From: Sweltsa coloradensis | Taxonomy: Eukaryota; Arthropoda; Insecta; Plecoptera; Chloroperlidae | DNA: 64,000 bases | NCBI GenBank assembly: GCA_024449915.1 | Contig: JAMZAV010000096.1 | Location: 557,306-621,305, forward strand | Direction of reading: 5' to 3' | Shown here: positions 59,086 through 64,000 of the stretch, piece after piece | Position numbering within the stretch: the stretch's first letter is position 1 | How the letters are laid out: every line of letters starts with the position of its first letter | Program-made: the position numbers and the translations under genes | The notes under the pieces: model-generated | Database searches by the model: none | What the model was told of the DNA's origin: nothing | What the model saw: only the letters and a program-made list of their open reading frames with translations

Positions 59086-60125
59086 ATGTCATGACTGTTA
59101 CCATTGTAAAAGAGTTTAAATAATTTTTCAAGAAGGCAGTGGATCAATCTAGAAGAAGAAGAAGAACAGCTCCTGACATGGCATCATGGAAGTTTGGTTT
59201 TGTTTTTGACATGAGAACTCTTTAAAATTGAAAGTAAACATTTTAACGGTGAGTATTTTAATTCAATGTCATGAATGTTACCAAGATAAAACAATTTAAT
59301 TTGTATTTAATATTTTATTTAACAATTGAGTTCATAGCAAACATAACCCTACTTTTTCAAATGGGATTGTTAACAGCTAATGAATTAATGAAGTTGAAAT
59401 GTCATGCATGTTACTTGTCAGGTATGTTACTTTCAAAAAGTAACATTACCAAGGGCATCGTGGATTACTGCATTAATTTCCTGCAACTGTAGATGTGTTT
59501 TGAAGGGAGAGGTTGTAATTCATTGCCATACTCAAAAGTAACAAAACACTTGTTTTTATTGATTTTCAGTGATCACTTGTCAAGAATGTTACTTTTTGTC
59601 AAGACCGTTACCCGTAGTGTCTCTTTACTTTAAACTCAACACAAACTTGTTGGATTAGATGGATTTTATCTTTAGGTTGACTGATTTGTACACTAACAAG
59701 CAACATGATCTTAGAAAAAAATTATTACTGTTAGAAAAGTAACTTTTTTGTCAAGACTGTTACTTTTTGTCAACACCGTTGCCCGAGCTAATTATTAAAT
59801 TAAGTCTTATTTAAAGTTTAAAATAACTGAATCACATTTTGAATCTTATTTATAATATTAATACTTCATTGCTAACAGTGATCTTGATAAAATTTGATTT
59901 GCCATTTGTCCATTATTAGTAAGTTAATTACCAGGTATTGAAATTTGAGTAACATTCTTGACATTTTGGTATTATAAAAAGTGATTAAAATAAAAATGTA
60001 TATTTTATTGAATGTATTAGTTTTGTGTGATAATGTAACTAAAACTATTGTGCACATGAATATAGATTTAATAAATAACTTCTTACATCAATTATCACTT
60101 TTATGTCCGGTAACAGTCATGACAT
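59086..60125. repeat. Cluster of a 16-17 bp motif in both orientations
   Basis: TGTCA(A/T)GANYGTTAC or near variants occur at about 59086, 59266, 59399, 59417, 59577, 59597, 59749 and 59769 on the plus strand, and at 59948 and 60109 on the minus strand. The first (ATGTCATGACTGTTACC) and last (GGTAACAGTCATGACAT) are exact reverse complements and bound the cluster. There are no long ORFs. It could be a DNA element with subterminal repeats or a cluster of binding sites. Confidence 0.6.
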
Positions 60126-61039
60126 TTTCGTACACTTTGATTGATGAAAATGCTTGTATGTAAAAAAATTTTGTTTTTATAGATAAACCCTTTTAGGGCT
60201 GTAAGAACAAATTATTGGATAATGTATTGTTAAAGGAGGCATCCAATTTTATGTTATAATTTTTTTTTGCAAGCATTTTTTTCAATATGGTCATTACGTT
60301 TGAGAATGACCCATATACACATTATTATGAGTATGCCATGTCGTCAATTTCATCAATAAAATTAAATGATGAAAGCCCAATCCTCAACATTTTGTCACTT
60401 CATTGACTTGCAAAATTAAACGTTTTCAAGATCAATAGATATATTGAGAAGTCATTTTTTACTCTATTACAGTAGGCCTATTCTTGATTATAGCAAACAT
60501 CAATATTGTGGACTGTTGCATGTATTTATATCGCCAACAGTCCCAAAACTAATGCAATCGTAATACAAATCTGTGTGAAAAAGCATACGCGCGGTAGAAG
60601 TTACCCCCAAACCTCCAGTTGAGCGCTTCTCCGCCAGAGCGCAAATCTGCAACTTTTAGAGGCGAATAGACCTTGCTACTTGCACTCAGTGCACATCAGT
60701 GCAACCAGTGGAAAACGTCATTTAGTGTTCTAGGGGCTCTAGGCCTTCATAGATTGCATGTTTTGAGAGCTTAGGCTAGGGTAAAGATACTAGGCCGAGG
60801 CTTACTACCTACATACTGGCTTAGCCTAGGCCTATAGGCTAGCTAGGCCTATAGGCCTACCCATAAAAAATCCCTCCAGGGTAGCCTAGGCCTAGGCCCT
60901 TGGCCTTACAAGGCACAGGACAGGCCGTAGGGTTATATTTTACCATCTTTGGGTAGGGGTATACTTAGCTGCCTTGAGATAATCTTGAATGACATGCACA
61001 ATCCTACATAAGCTTACCTAGATCGGATAGGGCCTAGCC
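60126..61039. other. Spacer with GC-rich words and TAGGCCTA runs
   Basis: At 60670-60722 CACTCAGTGCACATCAGTGC leads to CCAGTGGAAAACGTCAT, resembling the ends of the element at 50803. From 60745 to 60910 runs of TAGCCTAGGCCTAGGCC-type sequence dominate. No gene. Confidence 0.4.
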
Positions 61040-61895
61040 TAGACTTCACTTTAGTGACTTAAGTCCACTAAAGTGAAGGGAACAAGGGTAGTATGACGGA
61101 ATGGCTAATTTTGCACAAATTTTCTTTGTTGTTGTTCAAAACCATGCAAAATCACTAGTAAATTAAAAATAATCACGCGGAAACCCACTTTTACAGAAAA
61201 TTTACCAAAAAAAAAAAATGAAAAAACATAGCGAGGAGTGACACGGCCTTGGCTTAGGCCTACCTGCTGAGATGATCTGCTCACTGCAAATAACCTTACA
61301 AGAACATAACAAAAATCCAAAATAGAATCATCACGTTTTTGCTGTTATAGTAACAAAAAAAACTTCAAAACCTTTAACGTCGCTCCCTTTGTGGTGAAAG
61401 TAATTTATAATTAAAATAGCGACGTTAAAATCTTTGTAGGTGAAGTATTTTAGTGAAAAAGGTTGGCAGGCCTAGCACGTAAAATCAAGACGTAAACAGC
61501 AAACATGGCGACCAAATGACAGTGAGCGAGTGTTTGTGTTTCAATCTGTGTTCAAGTTCATTATTCTATATAATTGGTATAATTTCAGAGTAAATAGTAA
61601 AAATAAATCGTTAGGTAATAATGAGTTCTTCATTTATTTCTGCATTTGGACTTGTGTATTTATGGTTTTCTATGAAAAAAACAGTGTTGAAAAGTTGGAC
61701 CGCACCAACTGAAACTAGTACCAAAACGACAGATTAAAGCAAACAAAAAGGGATAAATTAAGCCCAGAAACTAGCTTTCCGCGGCCGAAAACCAAGAAAA
61801 TACAAAATAATATTCAGGAAGAAAAAGGAAAATCATAAATTTAATACAAATAACATTTTCCGTCAAACTACCCTTATACTAAAGTGAAGTCTAGG
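61040..61895. mobile_element. Inverted-repeat element, left end expanded
   Basis: AGACTTCACTTTAGT at 61040 and ACTAAAGTGAAGTCT at the right end (61879-61893) are complements, and CAAGGGTAGTATGACGG inside the left matches CCGTCAAACTACCCTT inside the right. The left end contains an extra 13-bp palindrome (CTTCACTTTAGTG/CACTAAAGTGAAG) around ACTTAAGT. Inside, TTTAACGTCGCT (61373-61384) pairs with AGCGACGTTAAA (61418-61429). No transposase. Confidence 0.5.
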
Positions 61896-62559
61896 CTTGG
61901 CCCTAGCCTAGGTAGGCCCTAGACCTAGGGGCTAGCCTAGGCTACGATATTTATTTATTTTATTTATTTATTTATTTATCCATCCTTCATACAAATAACT
62001 CATGTGCATGTCAAAGACATATATCGAACAAGAAGTAGGCCCTAGGGTCTAAGGCCCTCTAGCTTTGGGTTGGGAGAAACAACAACTTACCCATTGCATT
62101 TAGACCTAGCAGCAGAAAGGTCGCAAATATAAGTAAACAGCAAAAGTATAAAAGGAATAATAAATACTTGCATTGTGGTATGTAATTAACTAATTATTTC
62201 ACATATTATTACAATGTTTAAAAGACATAATTCACAATTACACAAGTGCAGCAGAAGTTTTGTCAATAAAACAGGATTTAAAAATGGCGAATTGCTTGAT
62301 GCTACCTTGCGGTGACAAGTGGAATTACGAAGTAGCACGTGGGTCGACTCCTCTAAATGTGTGGCGGACTGCGATATAATACCAACCTATGCCAAAGATC
62401 TGTTTCAGATTCAAGATGGCGTCTATGCAATTTCAATTTTCAATTTTTTTTCAGACAAGTTAAAACATTATACAAGTACAGGTATACAAGTAATGTTAAA
62501 ACCCAAAACAATCAGTGAAGATTGTGTCGCCTGATTTACACAATAACAATATCATAATA
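61896..62559. other. Spacer, no gene seen
   Basis: TAGGCCTAGG-type runs to 61945 and a (TTTA)n tract at about 61950-61978. Nothing coding recognised. Confidence 0.4.
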
Positions 62560-64000
62560 ATAATTATTATAATAAAAACAATAACATAGTGAAATAAAAT
62601 AAAATTCAAGTGATCACAATATAACTAATCAGATACTCAGCTAGACCTAGATAACAAAACAATATTTTCACATCTTTGAATGACTAGAAGTTATGCACCG
62701 ACAATGAAACATTTAATGCATTACATTGATAATCTAAATTTAAACTACGACAGTACTTGAAATAGCCTCAATCGCTCTCTTATCGTCAAATCCAAGATCT
62801 TTGTCTTGAAGGAACTCCTCCATGGTGTAGTAGGCTTTAAGGGTCAATAATGTTGTAAGTTTTCTTCGAAATGTTATTAGATCTTTTGCATTAGCTATCA
62901 GGTCTGGCAATTTATTAAAAAGTTTAAAATTAATATACATAGAGTTATTTTGAGTTAGCTTCGTACTATACTGTGTAGAATGAATGTCTTTATTATGACG
63001 AGTGTTGTGCTGGTGTACTTCATGGTTTAAGGAAGGTTATTTGAATGTGTAAGGCATTTAACAAGAGAGGTTGCCTCCAAAATATACAGGGAATAGAGGG
63101 TTAATATTTTGTGTTTAATGAATAGCGGCTTGCAGTGAGCCTTAACATAACTAGATGATTTAAGGCCACACATGTTTCTCACTGCCTTTTTTTGTAATTT
63201 AAATAATGTATATACATTTACTGAGTGTCCCCAAAATTCTATTCCATAACGTAGGTGAGATTCAAAGTTAGAATGATAAACTATCTTAGCCACATTTAAC
63301 CCTGCTATTTCCTTTATGGATCTAATTGCGAAGCAAGCCGAACTAAGTTTACTACAGAGGCTCAAACAATGTTGTGACCAACTAAGATTTCATCTAAAAT
63401 ATGCCTAGAGACTTTAAATGCGATACAGGCAAAATAATTAATCCATCCACTACATTTGTAATAGAATCGATTTTATCTAGATGTTTACGTTTTTGTGATC
63501 AATGAAACTGAATAAAGTTAGTTTTGCAGAATAAAAATACTAATTTATTGTTTTGATACCAGTCACTTGCTTTAGCTATTTTATTTTCTGCATTAGTTTT
63601 TAAGTACAACACTTGATGAGCCTTTAACAAGTAAGCTGCCATCATCAGCAAAGAGTTCCGAATCATCAACGACAAAACAAAAATCATTGGAGTAAATAAT
63701 GAGAACAGAGGGCCAAGAATGGAGCCTTGGGGCACTCCACATACAATTTTACTAGGGTTAGAAATGTATACTTCTTCATTTAGTCCAATAAACTGGTAGT
63801 TTCTGTGATTTGAAAGCGGTTGTCAAAATACGATTCTATTAGTTTCAGTGCTGTACCACGGAAGCCATAATAAGACAATTTATTCAGCAAAATTTTATGG
63901 TCAACACAGTCAAAAGCTTTTGAAAGATCACAAAATATTCCAAGTGGATTTTGATTTTGCTCAAATGCTTCAGTAATCTTGAACAAAGTATGTATGCAAA
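62560..64000 (-). pseudogene. CR1/Jockey-like LINE, broken, running off the window
   Basis: Minus-strand blocks in order: PLGIFCDLSKAFDCVDHKIL, GSILGPLFS, then KASDWYQNNKLVF, KLSSACFAIRSIKEIAGLNV, IVYHSNFESHLRYGIEFWGH, LFKLQKKAVRNMCGL and LPDLIANAKDLITFRRKLTT. Several frameshifts separate them and the YADD region is scrambled (PMIFVLSL). The 3' end is AT-rich near 62560; the 5' part lies beyond 64000. A different lineage from the LINE at 56926. Confidence 0.8.

Overview
The window looks like nuclear DNA from an animal, probably a marine invertebrate; a deuterostome is possible. Three host genes are split by consensus GT-AG introns, most of the sequence is AT-rich, and it is packed with non-LTR retrotransposon (LINE) remnants, tRNA-derived SINEs, hAT-type elements, TA-flanked inverted-repeat elements and Helentron-like elements. 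The palindrome TAGGCCTA and longer runs built from it are scattered throughout. I cannot name the species. No bacterial operon, CRISPR array or virus was seen.

Host genes. (1) About 972-2715 (+): a PA2G4/EBP1 homologue in two coding exons, with the first exon outside the window or unrecognised, and a 133-bp tandem copy of the start of its long last exon sitting in the intron. (2) 21.9-33.7 kb (-): SNX8, a sorting nexin with an EH-like N-terminus, a PX domain and a C-terminal BAR region. Eight coding exons join with compatible phases; the second half of the EH domain and the last exon were not found. (3) 38.2-50.3 kb (-): the N-terminal half of CMAS (CMP-sialic acid synthetase). Its second visible exon has an in-frame TGA, its third is present twice, and the C-terminal half was not found, so it may be a pseudogene, a duplicated copy or a misassembly.

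Layout. 0-0.5 kb: reversed Helentron-like element. 1-2.7 kb: PA2G4. 3-5.2 kb: dispersed repeat, two Helentron-like copies, a long fold-back element. 5.4-7.6 kb: five tandem SINE-containing units. 8-21 kb: gene-poor, with SINE, LINE and hAT-type relics, (ACAGT)n-linked tandem repeats and one Helentron-like element. 21.9-33.7 kb: SNX8 with introns full of nested elements. 34.5-37 kb: two LINE relics. 37.3-41.1 kb: duplicated block with a CMAS exon. 41-48.3 kb: CMAS introns with SINEs and Helentron-like copies. 50.3-53.4 kb: inverted-repeat elements including a PIF/Harbinger-like relic. 54-56.2 kb: second copies of the dispersed repeat and of the fold-back element, with a 295-bp tandem repeat between them. 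56.9-58.8 kb and 62.6-64 kb: LINEs. 59.1-60.1 kb: an unexplained cluster of a 16-17 bp motif in both orientations.

The three host genes have unrelated housekeeping roles (translation and growth control, endosomal sorting, sialic acid activation), and nothing suggests that they act together. The most informative material is the repeats: a Helentron-like group with the same termini in seven or more copies and a stem with a paired substitution, an element nested in another with an intact 8-bp target duplication, and the odd exon duplications in PA2G4 and CMAS.
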